This document shows, one piece after another, positions 21,086 through 32,957 of a stretch of DNA of 64,000 nt. The notes below the pieces were generated by a model. That model searched no databases, was not told the origin of the DNA, and saw only the letters and a program-made list of their open reading frames with translations. The position numbers and the translations under genes are program-made. The DNA comes from Takifugu bimaculatus (lineage: Eukaryota > Chordata > Actinopteri > Tetraodontiformes > Tetraodontidae): assembly GCA_004026145.2 (NCBI GenBank), contig CP034990.1, positions 1,048,699 through 1,112,698 of the forward strand, in the 5' to 3' direction. Every line of letters begins with the position of its first letter. Position 1 is the first letter of the stretch.

Positions 21086-21791
21086 CTCCTATTTATACAG
21101 TCAAGTAAACACATTCAGGCTTCAGATACTACCCTGCTGATAAACAGTAATTCAGATCAAGCCAGATTAATGATTCATCATCAAGATCAACAGGTTGTAG
21201 ATATATATGCTGTAACAAATTGTGGGGCTTGTTGTTTTTTGTTCTTTAATAAAAGTATTGATTGGAATAAAGCCCTCAGAAAGTGTCTCAATGACTCAAT
21301 GATGAATGAGGAAGTTGTCTTTATCCACTGATTTAAAGCTCTCTTTTGTTCTCTCTAATTCGCTCTGGTTTACACACATACATTTTAGATTCTGATTATT
21401 CTAGCACATCCTGCGGAACTCTGAAATTGTTGAAAAATCTGTTCTTGACAAAATCTTGTTTTTCCCTTTTGGTACCTAAAATACTGTAGAAATATTTTGA
21501 CTGGGTGACATTTATCATCATGATTACTCATCCTGATTATTTTATTATCCCTGTTTTAAAAAATATTCTTGTAATCTTGTAATTCATAAATAATATCAGG
21601 AGCCATTTGGTTAGATAAATAAATGTGCGGTCATCAAGCAATATTCTCTTCCAGGTTACCTGAACAAGACCAACAGTTTTATAATATTTTTATTTCAATA
21701 CACCATTAATCACAACACAATATGTGAAATTTGCTTTTAGATAATAATTTTTCAAGTTCTGATAGAATCAATTCTGAATAAATGTCTTTTT
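21086..21791 (-). repeat. UGT 3' flank copy
   Basis: Non-coding 3' flank of the following minus-strand UGT, nearly identical in inverted orientation to 26350-27060. Confidence 0.7.
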
Positions 21792-23354
21792 TTAATCACG
21801 CTTACTTTTTGCTCTCACACATCTAGAACACAAGCGTCGTGCTAGAGCAGCAAAGGTCATGAAAATGAGCAGCGTGATTCCAGCTAAGAAGAGTATCACG
21901 TCTACAGAGTGATAGGAATACCAGGGCAGCCTGTAGGACTCAGTCCTCAGGTGAGCTGCACCTTTGTGTCTCATGACAAACTCTATCCAGAAGAGGGCGC
22001 TGTCTATCGGCTTCATCGTCTTGTCTCTGTGCAGTCTGGAAAGCCTCTGCATGTTCATCCTGTAGGAGGGATCGTTTAAAACTTCCTGAATACCTTGAAA
22101 GAAGATCTCTTCAGTCATAGTATAAAAATCAAGGACCTTCCCTGCACCCCTCACTTCAAATCTATTTATATTATCATTTTGATCATAAATCAGAGGAAGT
22201 CCAATGATGGGGACTCCGTGATACAGAGCTTCCTCAACTCCGCTCGTTCCTCCATGAGCCACAAACAGCTTTGTTTTGGGATGTCCTAAGAGATCATTCT
22301 GAGGCATCCAGTCCACCAGTAAAGTGTTGTTGCCCAGAGTTGCTGGTTTGGCACCCTTGTATCTCCAGATGACCTTCTGAGGCATTTTAGCAAAAGCTGC
22401 AGCCAGATCCTGAGGAAGCTCAGCAATGAAAGTCCCCAGAGACATGATGATGACTCCGTGTTCTCCTGAACTCTGCACAAACTCTTCCAGGTGTTCAGAT
22501 AAAGGCTTGGCGGGTTTACACTGGAACCCTCCAATATAGACGACATTAGGCATGGTGGGACGGGGATACTCAAACACAAAGTCCACTCTCATCAGCCACA
22601 GGTCAGCAGCTTGAAACAGGGAGATGTAGTCGGTGCCTGGACCGAAATATTTTTTAATTAAGCCTTCAAAGGTTGGTGCGACATTCCAGTGCATTTAATA
22701 TTGCAAGAACCCAAACATAAGCACATTCTGGAGTCTCTCAAAAAAGCTCATCTGATCTGACAGCTGTGTTCCTGTGAGTGGAATGTAAGAAATAGGAGAA
22801 GGTGCGATATCAAAATGACCTTCACCATGACTCGTCCCACCTGGCACTGAAAACCAGAGGCAACTTTTAAATAGTTGGCAAGTATAGCGCCAACTGGTGC
22901 AACAGGGTCTGTGAAGACAAGGTCATAGTTTGTGTTTTTTATTGACTGCATTAGATCTTTGTTCTCCGAAAGCATTTTAGCAAACTCAGATGTTTTTTCA
23001 AACATCTCCCGGGTCTTTTCTGCGTGTTCAATTTCTAGTTTGTAACGTGTCCAGAAAGACTTCCCTCCCTCTGGATCTCCAACAGCCCGGCTATGAAGGT
23101 CGTTATGAAGCTTTCGTCAAATCCTGAAGGGCTATCAAGCGTGATTGAATTGTAGAACGGAGACTTTTCTTCGATGTACCAGCTGTCTGATGACCGCACG
23201 ACTGAGACCTGATGGCCCCTGGAATGAAGAGCCTCGATAATGACTTTCATGTTCACCCAGTGGCTCCCGTCAATAAAAAAAAGAGAACTTTCCCACCGTG
23301 GACCACGGTCGGGCAGAGGAAGCATAGAGCCATCCACAACCAGAGGACCTGCAT
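21792..23354 (-). pseudogene. UGT pseudogene, near full length, multiple disablements
   Basis: All parts of a UGT are present from ATG 23354 to a stop at 21792, but the frame is broken repeatedly. There is a frameshift near the GKVLVF segment (about 23275), one at about 23065 (REGKSFW region) and one near LKLPLVF (about 22867). There is also a CAA-to-TAA nonsense change at 22695-22697 (Gln before MHWNVAP) and a 9-bp in-frame loss within DLADQIAAAFA. The last 300 codons are open, with signature and membrane anchor, and the tail ends KSKRD. Confidence 0.9.
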
Positions 23355-23690
23355 TTTTGCCATGCCTCTAAAAGAGATCTAACAAAGACAAAAGTGATTG
23401 AGATGATTATTGACTGTCCATAAGCTGTGTGTGATAAAGTAATGCCTCCTCTATAATCACACTTGCATTACCAAAAACAATAAAAAAGCCATAAATTTAA
23501 CGATTCAAGTAATCTTTTTGTCATACCCTGAAAACACAATTATTTCATTTTTAAATCCAGGGAAAGATGACTTTAAAATAGCATTTTTTTACCTTTGTGT
23601 CGCCTCTTATTCTATTCTTTGGCTGGAGAACAAAACAGATGCTTCACTTTTGACTTTCCGAGCAGAAAAGGACTTTGGCACTGAAATACG
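23355..23690. other. UGT upstream region up to assembly gap
   Basis: Matches 15410-15710 and, inverted, about 32630-32950. It keeps the 43 bp that the 15395 gene has lost. No gene is seen; the sequence stops at the N run. Confidence 0.6.
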
Positions 23691-23790
23691 NNNNNNNNNN
23701 NNNNNNNNNNNNNNNNNNNNNNNNNNNNNNNNNNNNNNNNNNNNNNNNNNNNNNNNNNNNNNNNNNNNNNNNNNNNNNNNNNNNNNNNNN
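23691..23790. other. Assembly gap (100 N)
   Basis: Exactly 100 N, the usual convention for a gap of unknown size. It joins UGT-upstream DNA on the left to the middle of a CALHM repeat region on the right, near the palindrome centre. Order and orientation across it are not proven by the sequence. Confidence 1.
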
Positions 23791-24330
23791 TTTGGACTTG
23801 CCACATTTGCATTCTTGAGTGATCAACGTCACGGTGGACTCATCACAGCTGCATCCTTGAGTGATCAACTTCAAGGTGGACTTTTCACAAGCTGCATCTT
23901 TCAGGTGATCGACTTAAAAGATTAAGACGTCACATTTGCCTTCTTGAGTGTTCAACGTAAATTGGGACTTGTCACAGCTGCATCTTTGATTGATCAACTT
24001 CAAGGTCTTCTCATCACAGCTGCATCTTTTATCGTTCAACTTCAAAATGAACTCATCACATTTGCATCCTCGAGTGGTCAACTTTAAGATAACCTCTTTA
24101 CGTCTGAATCCTTGAATGATAAACATCAAGATGAAGGCCATGATGGTGGAAACGATGAAGAATGCTGATGACAACAGTTTGTTCCATGTAGGATTGCAAG
24201 GACACTCAAACTCCAGCTCCACCAGCTTCTCTAGTCCCATGAGGATAAAACCAAAAACCGCATTTGACACAAGAAGACTCTTGCTAAATGCATCTTTCAG
24301 CTTGGAAAACCATTTTATTTTAGGTTCCAT
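23791..24330 (-). pseudogene. CALHM-like gene, broken and cut by the gap
   Basis: From ATG 24330 the minus strand encodes TM1, the CPC motif, TM2 and four CxC units. It then hits a rearranged unit with a stop (KCDVLIF-stop at 23914). Two further CxC units follow in frame (23791-23874) before the gap. TM3, TM4 and exon 2 are not present. It is closest to the 7893 and 11137 genes. Confidence 0.82.
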
Positions 24331-24956
24331 ACTAGAAACTATGACTTGATTTTCTCACCTTTGTTGTGGGAAGTTTATAGCAGGAGATCTGTTGAGAATC
24401 AAGACCCTAAGTGCGTGTCTTTCTTGTTTTCTATTGAGGTTTCAAGGCACAGTCTAACAGGCAGCTTGCTTCCTGTCAGCCTGGGCACCGAGCAGCACTC
24501 ACGCTGATTTTACACTGCAAAACTGGATGTGTGCATCTACAGGTCTTTTCTGAGAAGATACATTTGCAGGTCTCTCTTTTTTGAGAAGAGAGTCTAGTCA
24601 TGTGGCAGGATGTAGTTTAATAAAAGCGCCTTGCAAATTATTAAGCATCTCTCTTGAACATAAGGGGTGAATCATTTCTGCCCAGTCAGTCTTTATGACA
24701 ATACAAGGAAAATGATGTCTCCAACTTATATATCATCAGAATCTCTCACTTCTAGTTATTCTCCAGTGTCACCAGTGTGTTATTTACTGGGAGAGGCTCC
24801 ATGTGCTGTGTACATGTGAGAACAGTCAAACAAAAGTGGAGAGACTACAGAAAGTTTAATTCCTGAAACCCTGTTTCAACCGCTTCTCTTTATTGCTTCA
24901 CTTCTGCACAGTTTTCCTGGAATATGTTTTAGTTTTTGCTTTATTTGAATTTCTGC
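24331..24956. promoter_or_regulatory. Head-to-head spacer between CALHM (-) and UGT (+) starts
   Basis: A spacer of about 630 bp that recurs at 37331-37959, 45544-46507 (with an insertion) and 49010-49640. Each time it lies between divergent CALHM and UGT-pseudogene starts, so it is the likely bidirectional promoter region. No specific box was confirmed. Confidence 0.4.
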
Positions 24957-26349
24957 ATGGAAGATTACGTAAAGTTTTTGCTCTTTGCAACCGTAATCTG
25001 CCTTCCCACCGCCATAATTTCAACAATACTCTGTGGTAACGTTTTGGTTTTCCACACGTAGGAATCCACTGGGTGAACATGAGGGTCCTGGTTGAGGAGC
25101 TGCACAAGGTGATGGTGATCCAGGCTGCGGACAGCTGGTACATCAGCCAAACATCTCTACATTACTAGACCATCACACTCAACGTTGCTGTCAGGGAAAA
25201 CGACACATTTCACCATAACAAGTTGTCAAGATTGAAATACAGCTTCTATGAATTGCACAGGAAAACATGTGAAGTGATTATACACTTTTGAGAGTAAAGA
25301 GTTGATGGAATCCTTCCAAGCTTCCAAATTTGACCTAGTTGTGACAGATCCTGCTGACGGAGGAGGGGTCCTGCTGGCTCCCCACCTCGGGTTGCCTGCA
25401 CAGAGACGCGCCGATGAAGCCGCTGGACAGCGCCCTCTTCTGGATAGAGTTTGTCATGAGACACAAAGGTGCAGCTCACCTGAGGACTGACTCCTACAGG
25501 CTGCCCTGGTATTTTCAAGCTGCTGATCTCTGGATGATTAGAGTGGACTTTGTGTTTGAGTATCCCCGTCCCACCATGCCTAATGTCGTCTATATTGGAG
25601 GGTTCCAGTGTAAACCCGCCAAGCCTTTACCTGAACACCTGGAAGAGTTTGTGCAGAGTTCAGGAGAACATGGAGTCATCATCATGTCTCTGGGGACTTT
25701 CATTGCTGAGCTTCCTCAGGATCTGGCTGATAAGGTCGCTGCAGCTTTTGCTAAAATGCCTCAGAAGGTCATCTGGTGATACAAGGGTGCCAAACCAGCA
25801 ACTCTGGGCAACAACACTTTACTGGTGGACTGGATGCCTCAGAATGATCTCTTAGGACATCCCAAAACAAAGCTGTTTGTGGCTCATGGAGGAACGAACG
25901 GGGTTCAGGAAGCTCTCTATCACGGAGTTCCCATCACTGAACTTTCTCTGATTTTTGATCAACCTGATAATGTGCATAGATTTGAAGTAAGGGGTGCAGG
26001 GAAGCTCCTGGATTTTTTTTCTATGACTGAAGAGATCTTCTTTCAAGGTATTCAGGAAGTTTCAAGCAATTCCTCCTACAGGATGAACATGCAGAGGCTC
26101 TCCAGACTGCACAGAGACGCACCGATGAAGCCGATAGACAGCGCCCTCTTCTGGATGGAGTTTGTCATGAGACACAAAGGTGCAGCTCACCTGAGGACTG
26201 AGTCCTACAGGCTGCCCTGGTATTCCTATCACTCTGTAGACGTGATGCTCTTCTTAGCTGGAATCACGCTGCTCATTTTCATGACCTTTGCTGCTCTAGT
26301 ACGATGCTTGTGTTCTAGATGTGCGAGAGCAAAAAGTAAGCGTGATTAA
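24957..26349 (+). pseudogene. UGT pseudogene, chimeric tail-to-middle fusion
   Basis: It begins like the deleted pseudogene family (signal-peptide start at 24957, early stops, jump to MKPLDSALFWIEF). At YRLPWY (about 25513) it is fused to FQAADLWMIRVDF, restarting in the middle of a normal UGT. A TGA at 25777-25779 replaces an Arg codon (VIW-stop). From 25825 it is open to the end, with the signature, transmembrane segment and a tail ending KSKRD. It therefore contains two copies of the C-terminal MKP..YRLPWY block. Confidence 0.88.
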
Positions 26350-27060
26350 AAAAAGACATTTATTCAGAATTGATTCTATCAGAACTTGAAAAATTATTAT
26401 CTAAAAGCAAATTTCACATATTGTGTTGTGATTAATGGTGTATTGAAATAAAAATATTATAAAACTGTTGGTCTTGTTCAGGTAACCTGGAAGAGAATAT
26501 TGCTTGATGACCGCACATTTATTTATCTAACCAAATGGATCCTGATATTATTTATGAATTACAAGATTACAAGAATATTATTTAAAATAGGAATAATAAA
26601 ATAATCAGGATGAGTAATCATGATGATAAATGTCACCCAGTCAAATCATTTCTACTGTATTTTAGGTACCAAAAGGGAAAAACACGATTTTGTCAAGAAC
26701 AGATTTTTCAACAATTTCAGCGTTCCGCAGGATGTGCTAGAATAATCAGAATCTAAAATGCATGTGTGTAAACAAGAGCGAATTAGAGAGAACAAAAGAG
26801 AGCTTTAAATCAGTGGATAAAGACAACTTCCTCAGTCATCATTGAGTCATTGAGACTCTTTCTGAGGGCTTTATTCCAATCAATTATTTTATTAAAGAAC
26901 AAAAAACAAGCCCCACAATTTGTTACAGAATATATATCTACAACCTGTTGATCTTGATGATGAATCATTAATCTGGCTTGATCTGAATTACTGTTTATCA
27001 GCAGGGTAGTATCTGAAGCCTGAATGTGTTTACTTGACTGTATAAATAGGAGCTATCGAT
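26350..27060 (+). repeat. UGT 3' flank copy (right arm)
   Basis: Non-coding; inverse match of 21086-21791. It ends at a TATAAATAG motif (about 27041) shared with the left arm. Confidence 0.7.
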
Positions 27061-28490
27061 TTAAGCACTTCAGAGTTCTTCACCAACAGGACCATGAAAC
27101 CTCCCCCGGGCGAACTGCAGTGTCCGATAGATACCTGACTGTTCTCTCCAATAAACATATGATAACCAAATCGGTGTCTACGAAGATTCCTTTCTCATCA
27201 GCACCTCTCGACCACCACCAGAAGAAATTCACCACAAAGCTGGCGTCACGAACAGGATCGGTTGTGGCTGTCTTCTTCTCCATCTGCTTCCTCGGACCAA
27301 CTCCCGCTCCAAGCCGGCAAGTAAAGTGAAGATTTTTTCACATATTGGGGTTCTGGTTAGTTCAATTAAGCTTTTGGGGGAGTCATTTAGACACACTGTA
27401 AAGATAATTAGTTTGGGTGTACATTTTTGTGTTGATGTTTTGGAATACTTCTTCTAAATTTTTCAATTTGACCTTTTTTTTGTTTTGTGAAAGACTGAAG
27501 TAGTGGCTCTGGAGGAGAGACAGGCCATGAGATTTATTGCACTGCTCATTTCAGCTAAAAAGGACAGCTGATTCTGAATTTATCTTTTTTGGTCTGTACA
27601 CTGTGTTATGTACAGGATTGGCAACTGAGCGTGCTGGCACGAGGAACGTGTTGGTGTTATGGCCAGGAAATGATGTTATAGTTTTAATAGCCGCGGTGTT
27701 GGATCGCAATACCTCACATGTGTCACTGCTAATCCGCGTGTTCTTTGAATGAAGACTTCAAGAAGAAAAATACCAATTTCAAAATGTATTAAGCAAATAG
27801 AAACAATTCAAGATACAGATATCACAGAGCTCCGGGCCAGTTCATAACCCTACAATAACAAAGTCAAATGCCAGGGCATGAAGTCTGACAACCTAACTAT
27901 CCCTTGACCCAGTCTTTTATAGAAACACATATGTAAATTATTGATGCTAATTCAGTCCAATCCAGTCCTTCTTCTTGGATGACCTCATCTTCTTCCCGTT
28001 ACATTGAATGCTGACACAGTCCTTGTTTTCCGTTGTTTCCCAAATGACCAGGTGAAAGTTCAGCTTCTTGCAGAGGAACATATCAACACCAGTAAACTAT
28101 GCTGTCAAGTTTTACGCTGGGGGTTTAACACTTCCCGTCTGACTGTCTCCTGCTGATTACAACTATCTAAACAACAATCATGTCAAGGAAGGGTCAACTG
28201 ACTGCTTATCTTTACTCTTGCTAAAGATTATACTATCCCTTACTTCTAAACTAACTATAACAGAAAACAGAAACCTATAGAAAAAAGCAAACACAATTCT
28301 CTTCAGGACAGTTGTCCCAAAGTCCTGTGTCTATGGTGTCTATGAAGATTCCTTTCTCATCAGCACCTCTCGACCACCAGAAGAAATTCACAACATTTGT
28401 ATTCCAGAAACTGAGACCTGGGAACACTGGGAATGTTATTAGCACGTGTCTCACTAGCAGGGTCAAACCATAGCTGCGTGAAACTGCTGG
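27061..28490 (+). mobile_element. Probable LTR-retroelement remnant (right arm)
   Basis: Signals read in order: TATAAATAG (about 27041), an AATAAA (about 27151), then AAGC followed by TGGCGTCACGAACAGG (about 27240-27257), which resembles a tRNA primer-binding site. A 65-bp stretch at about 27170 is repeated directly at about 28335. The right arm has about 945 bp here (27070-28015) that the left arm lacks at 21080. No reverse transcriptase or gag-like frame is visible. The retroelement reading is inference. Confidence 0.4.
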
Positions 28491-28924
28491 TTAAATCAGA
28501 TGGAGAGAATAAGAGCACAGATTAGAAACATGAGGGACAGGGACAAGTCAAGGAGAAGGTGGTTTTCAGCAAGGTGGAAAGTCAACATGTGAAGGTATTT
28601 AACCCTTGTGTGGTGTTCGGGTCTGTGGGACCTGTTTTCACTTTTTATTAAAAGAAAAAATGGGGCTAGTAGAAGTGTGGAAATTGATGTTCTGTGTACC
28701 ACACACACATACGTGCCCACACACGCACACACACACACACACAAACACAGCAGGCCTAGACAGGAGGAGGACAGAGTGTAGGTACACAGAACATCAGAGG
28801 GTCAAATGTGCGAGAAAATGAGAGCAGACAGTGTTGACAAACAATGTTGCAACATTGTCTGGGAACCGCGGGTGCAGAAACACAAAGGCTTTGCCAGTGT
28901 GGTTTCTTATCACAACCGATCAAG

Positions 28925-31122
28925 ATGGCCAAAAGGTACTCTGCGCAGAGGGCCCTGGAATTGATTTTGGAAGATAGAGAAGTTTTTGATGATGATGTAG
29001 AGGGAGAGGATTCAGAAGAAGAGGTTTCAGAATTTGAGGATCACATTTCTGAAAATTCAGAGTCTGACAGTGACTCTGAAGAAGATGATGAGATTGAGCA
29101 CCAGCCAGTTCTAAAACATAGACGAGCCACAGGACCAGGCCATCAGCAGCCATCCCCAGGACCAAGCCGTCAACAGCCAGCCCCAGGACCAAGCCGTCAG
29201 CAACCAGCCCCAGGACCAAGCCATCAGCAACCAGCCCCAGGACCAAGCCGTCAGCAGCCAGCCCCAGGACCAAGCCGTCAGCAACCAGCCCCAGGACCAA
29301 GCAGTCAGCAACCAGCCCCAGGACCAAGCCATCAACAGCCAGCCCCAGGACCAAGCAGTCAGCAACCAGCCCCAGGACCAAGCCATCAACAGCCAACCCC
29401 AGGACCAAGCCATCAGCAACCAAGCCCAGGACCAAGCAGTCAGCAGCCAGCCCGAGGCCCAGAACAAGCCAGTCAGCATGGAGCAAGTGAGATGTCAAAA
29501 AATTCTGAAATTGAATGGTCTTCTCGCCCAAGAAAAGAGCCACCCCGCAAGGCTGCCAAAGTGATTAGGATGCAACCAGGGCCAACACGGATGGCAGTTA
29601 CTCACACACAGGACATCAAGTCTTCTTTTGAGCTTTTCATCCCAGATTCCATCCAGGAAATTATTCTTGACTGCACTAATTTAGAAGGAAGACGTGTTTT
29701 TGGAGAGAGGTGGAAGGAAATGGACAAAACCCAATTACATGCTTACTTCGGAGTTCTCATCCTTGCTAGAGTTTTCAGGTCCAAAGGGGAATCCGCAGAA
29801 TCCCTGTGGGATGCAGAAACTGGCAGAGAAATTTTCCGTGCAACAATGTCTCTGGAAAACTTTCACATCATTTCCAGGATTATCCGCTTTGACAACCGAG
29901 ATGACAGACCAGCTCGATGGCAGAGAGACAAACTAGGTGTCATCAGGACCGTGTGGGACAAGTGGGTGCGCCGCCTCCCCCTGCTGTACAACCCTGGGCC
30001 AAATGTCACCATTGATGAACAGCTGATGCCATTTAGGGGCCGCTGCCCCTTTCGGCAGTATTTACCATCAAAACCTGCAAAGTATGGTATAAAGATCTGG
30101 GCTGCCTGTGATGCCACTTCCTCATATGCTTGGAACTTACAAGTCTACACAGGGAAACCTGATGAAGGAGCCCCCGAGAAAAAACAAGGAATGAGAGTTG
30201 TCCTCGACATGTCTCAGGGACTCAGTGGACACAACATCACATGCGACAATTTGTTTTACCTCGCACAAACTGGGACAGGAGCTCCTGAAGAGGAAGCTGA
30301 CCATTGTGGGAACAATAAGGAAAAACAGGTCAGAGCTCCCACCTCAACTGCTGACTTCAAAGAACAGGCCTGTCAAGTCATCCCAGTTTGCATACACGGC
30401 TGACACATCCCTGGTATCCTACGTGCCAAAGAAAGGCAAGAATGTGGTACTCATGAGTACACTGCACAGGGATGGAAGAATGTGTGACCAGGAACATCAC
30501 AAACCAGAGATCATCATGGATTATAATGCCACAAAAGGAGGGGTAGACAACATGGACAAGCTGGTGACGGCCTACAGCTGCAAATGGGGGACTCTACGCT
30601 GGCCCCTGGTGATATTCTTTGACATGTTGGACATCTCAGCGTACAATGCCTTTGTCATTTGGATGGCATTGAACCCAGAGTGGAAACGAGTGAAGCTCCA
30701 GAAAAGACGGCTCGTTCTTGTGGATCTGGGAAAGGCATTGGTGAGACCACAAATCGAGAGAAGAAAACATATCCCCAGAACCCCAGCCTCTGCAGCCATG
30801 GTGAGGAGGATTCAGAAGGAGAATGCTGGTGCCCTGTCCACCAAACCTACAGAATCACAATCTGCAGAGCCTGAAGTAAATGTGTGATGCTGTTGCAGTA
30901 CATGTCTGGCACTCATGTCTTGTGAGAGAGAGAGAGAGAGAGGTGTTAGTAAAATTCCTGATCTTTTCATTATTCTAGGTTGGGAACAGCAGCAACAAGA
31001 AGAAGCGGTGCGAAGTGTGCGGACCCAAGATGGACAGGAAAACACAATATACATGCATCAAGTGCAAAAAGTATATCTGCAACACACACACAATAAAGCT
31101 CTGCCCCTCATGTGTTGTATAG
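28925..31122 (+). pseudogene. piggyBac transposase, single frameshift, Cys-rich second exon
   Basis: From ATG 28925: an acidic N-terminus, twelve 27-bp Pro/Gln-rich units (about 29130-29450), then the DDE_Tnp_1_7 domain. Catalytic Asp contexts are TIDEQLMPF, TCDN and GGVDNMDKL (the last supplies two Asp). A donor (GAA|GTAAAT) at 30875 and acceptor (TTCTAG) at 30978 join, in phase 0, to a 48-codon exon with paired Cys (RCEVCGPKM, YTCIKCKKYIC, LCPSC), the C-terminal zinc-binding domain. One extra T after TCDN (near 30250) breaks the frame. The left-arm copy has the same extra T, so the element was already dead, or shares a homopolymer error, before duplication. Similar in type to PGBD4-like proteins. 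Confidence 0.9.
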
Positions 31123-31129
31123 GCTAGTG

Positions 31130-32116
31130 CAGGCCGCATGCGGCTCTTTGCCTGGTTTCATGCGGCTCTAACGTTCATATCAAAGTTTGGGTTTGTCTTT
31201 TTTTAATGTGCGTGTTCGCTTCGCTTGAGTTTAATACGGTACTTTCGCCAAAAGCGCATGCGCGTTAGATGAAAATACCGCAAAGTTTCTCAGTCGGGAC
31301 AAGATCTTTTGATAAACAATTAGTGTCAAGTTCGCCTTCAAAATGGCAGGAAAACATGCACAGCCAAACGAGAAAACCTGCACGAAAGCTTCGTGACTCG
31401 GTTCCGTGATCTACAACTGAAAAGGCCACAGATTGCATTCCTCGCTGCCCCTTTTAATGTGGAGACGCACTCTTGGAAAGCCCCGCTCGTCACAGGTGAG
31501 GCTGCAGCTGAGTTGGAGATTATCGATCTTTGTGAGGAGCACCAACTGAAACCTGCTTCAAGGGAAGGGGCCATTGAGTTCTGGAAAAGTGTGCCAATGG
31601 AAAAATACCCCAATGTCAAACGGGCTGCGCTTTAGATACTGTCAATATTTGGTCAACATACGTCTGCGAGTCTGTGTTTTCTACCCTGAAACACGTGAAA
31701 CCAAAGCATCGATCTGTTCTGACTGACACCCACGTGAAAGAATTGAATACAAGCCAGATTTGAAGAGGATTGTTCAAAGCAAGGAATGCCAGAAGTCCCA
31801 CTAAGCAACATGCATAGTAAATTATTATATTTTTGTTTGTGGACTTAGTTGAATTGAGCGTTTGTGTGTGTGAGACAGTGCACACAATGTTCATTGTTGA
31901 AAATGACTGGCCTGTGGTCTGTAGAAGTCAAATTCTGTCATTATCATGTTGGTGTGTGACATTTACAATAAATCTGGCTAAGCAGAGGTCTGTGTGTGTG
32001 AGGAAGGGATGAGGTGATGAGGTGATGTTCATGTGTGCCCATGTGTATGATGTGGCTCTTTGCGGTAACACAGTAAAAAATATGGCTCTTAGGCTCTGAC
32101 TGGTTGGCCACCCCTG
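31130..32116 (+). mobile_element. Defective hAT element nested in piggyBac (right arm)
   Basis: The 8-bp target duplication GGCTAGTG lies at 31122-31129 and 32117-32124 and overlaps the last base of the piggyBac transposase stop codon. The element is 987 bp, with the same ends and same transposase scraps as the 16215-17208 copy (80 codons at 31393-31635, then a frameshifted dimerisation region). Confidence 0.9.
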
Positions 32117-32556
32117 GGCTAGTGGCTAAAAGGCCATGTGTTCAATGGGGCTGATGTGTTGTCTTGACTGATATATTTACTCTGTGTTCATGTGTTCAGC
32201 TTGTGTTGTGCACCTGAATGGGTTAAATTTCAAGTTCAAAGAAATAAAAGTCAGTAGTTTGGAAAAACCTTGCTTCACTTGTAAATTTGTTTACACTCAT
32301 TACTCATCTTGATTTTAATTGATTTTCTTTATTATGTTTTAAATAATAAGTTATAAATGTGACCTAACAAAGGTAAAGGGCAAATATTAACCATATATAT
32401 TGTTTATACTGCTTGTAATTGGGATAAGGTAAACATCTGTTCACTATCTTAACATAAAAGTGTTTGATTGTGAGGCATTAAAAGCCACAAAATGCAACGG
32501 GTCCATCAAACCCCCCAAACGCTGGCTGAGTAACAACAATATTATACAAGGGTTAA

Positions 32557-32957
32557 GGGTCATGATGTTTCACTTCGTGATCCACAAACTCCCCAATGCA
32601 TTCTTATCGCTGCTCAGTGACGCCGTATTTCAGTGCCAAAGTCCTTTTCTGCTCGGAATATCAAGAGTGAAGCATCTGTTTTGTTCTCCAGCCAAAGAAT
32701 AGAATAAGAGGCAACACAAAGGTAAAAAATGCTATTTTAAAGTCATATTTCACTGGATTTAAAAACGAAATAATTGTGTTTTCAGGGTATGACGAAAATC
32801 TTACTTGAATTGTTAAATCTTATGGCTTTTTATTGTTTTGGTAATGCAAGTGTGATTATAGAGGAGGCATTACTTTATCACACACAGCTTATGGACAGTC
32901 AATAATCATCTCAATCACTTTTGTCTTTGTTAGATCTCTTTTAGAGGCACGGCAAAA
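32557..32957. other. UGT upstream region (right arm)
   Basis: The 5' flank of the 32958 UGT. A pyrimidine-rich TTTGTCTTTGTTAG at about 32921-32934 could be the acceptor of a 5'UTR intron. Inverted match of 15396-15774, except for the 43 bp missing there. Confidence 0.5.

Larger units (their letters stand above)
28603..32552 (+). mobile_element. piggyBac element (right palindrome arm) with nested hAT
   Basis: TTAA flanks lie at 28599-28602 and 32553-32556, with CCCTTGT ends at both sides. The element is 3,950 bp, contains the transposase pseudogene and one hAT, and lacks the RTE found in the left-arm copy. Flanking sequences match those of the left copy in inverted orientation. Confidence 0.94.

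Noticed and set aside
28925..30887. Domesticated piggyBac gene
   Set aside because: It has intact TTAA flanks and terminal repeats and a frameshift in both copies, so it is simply a dead transposon.
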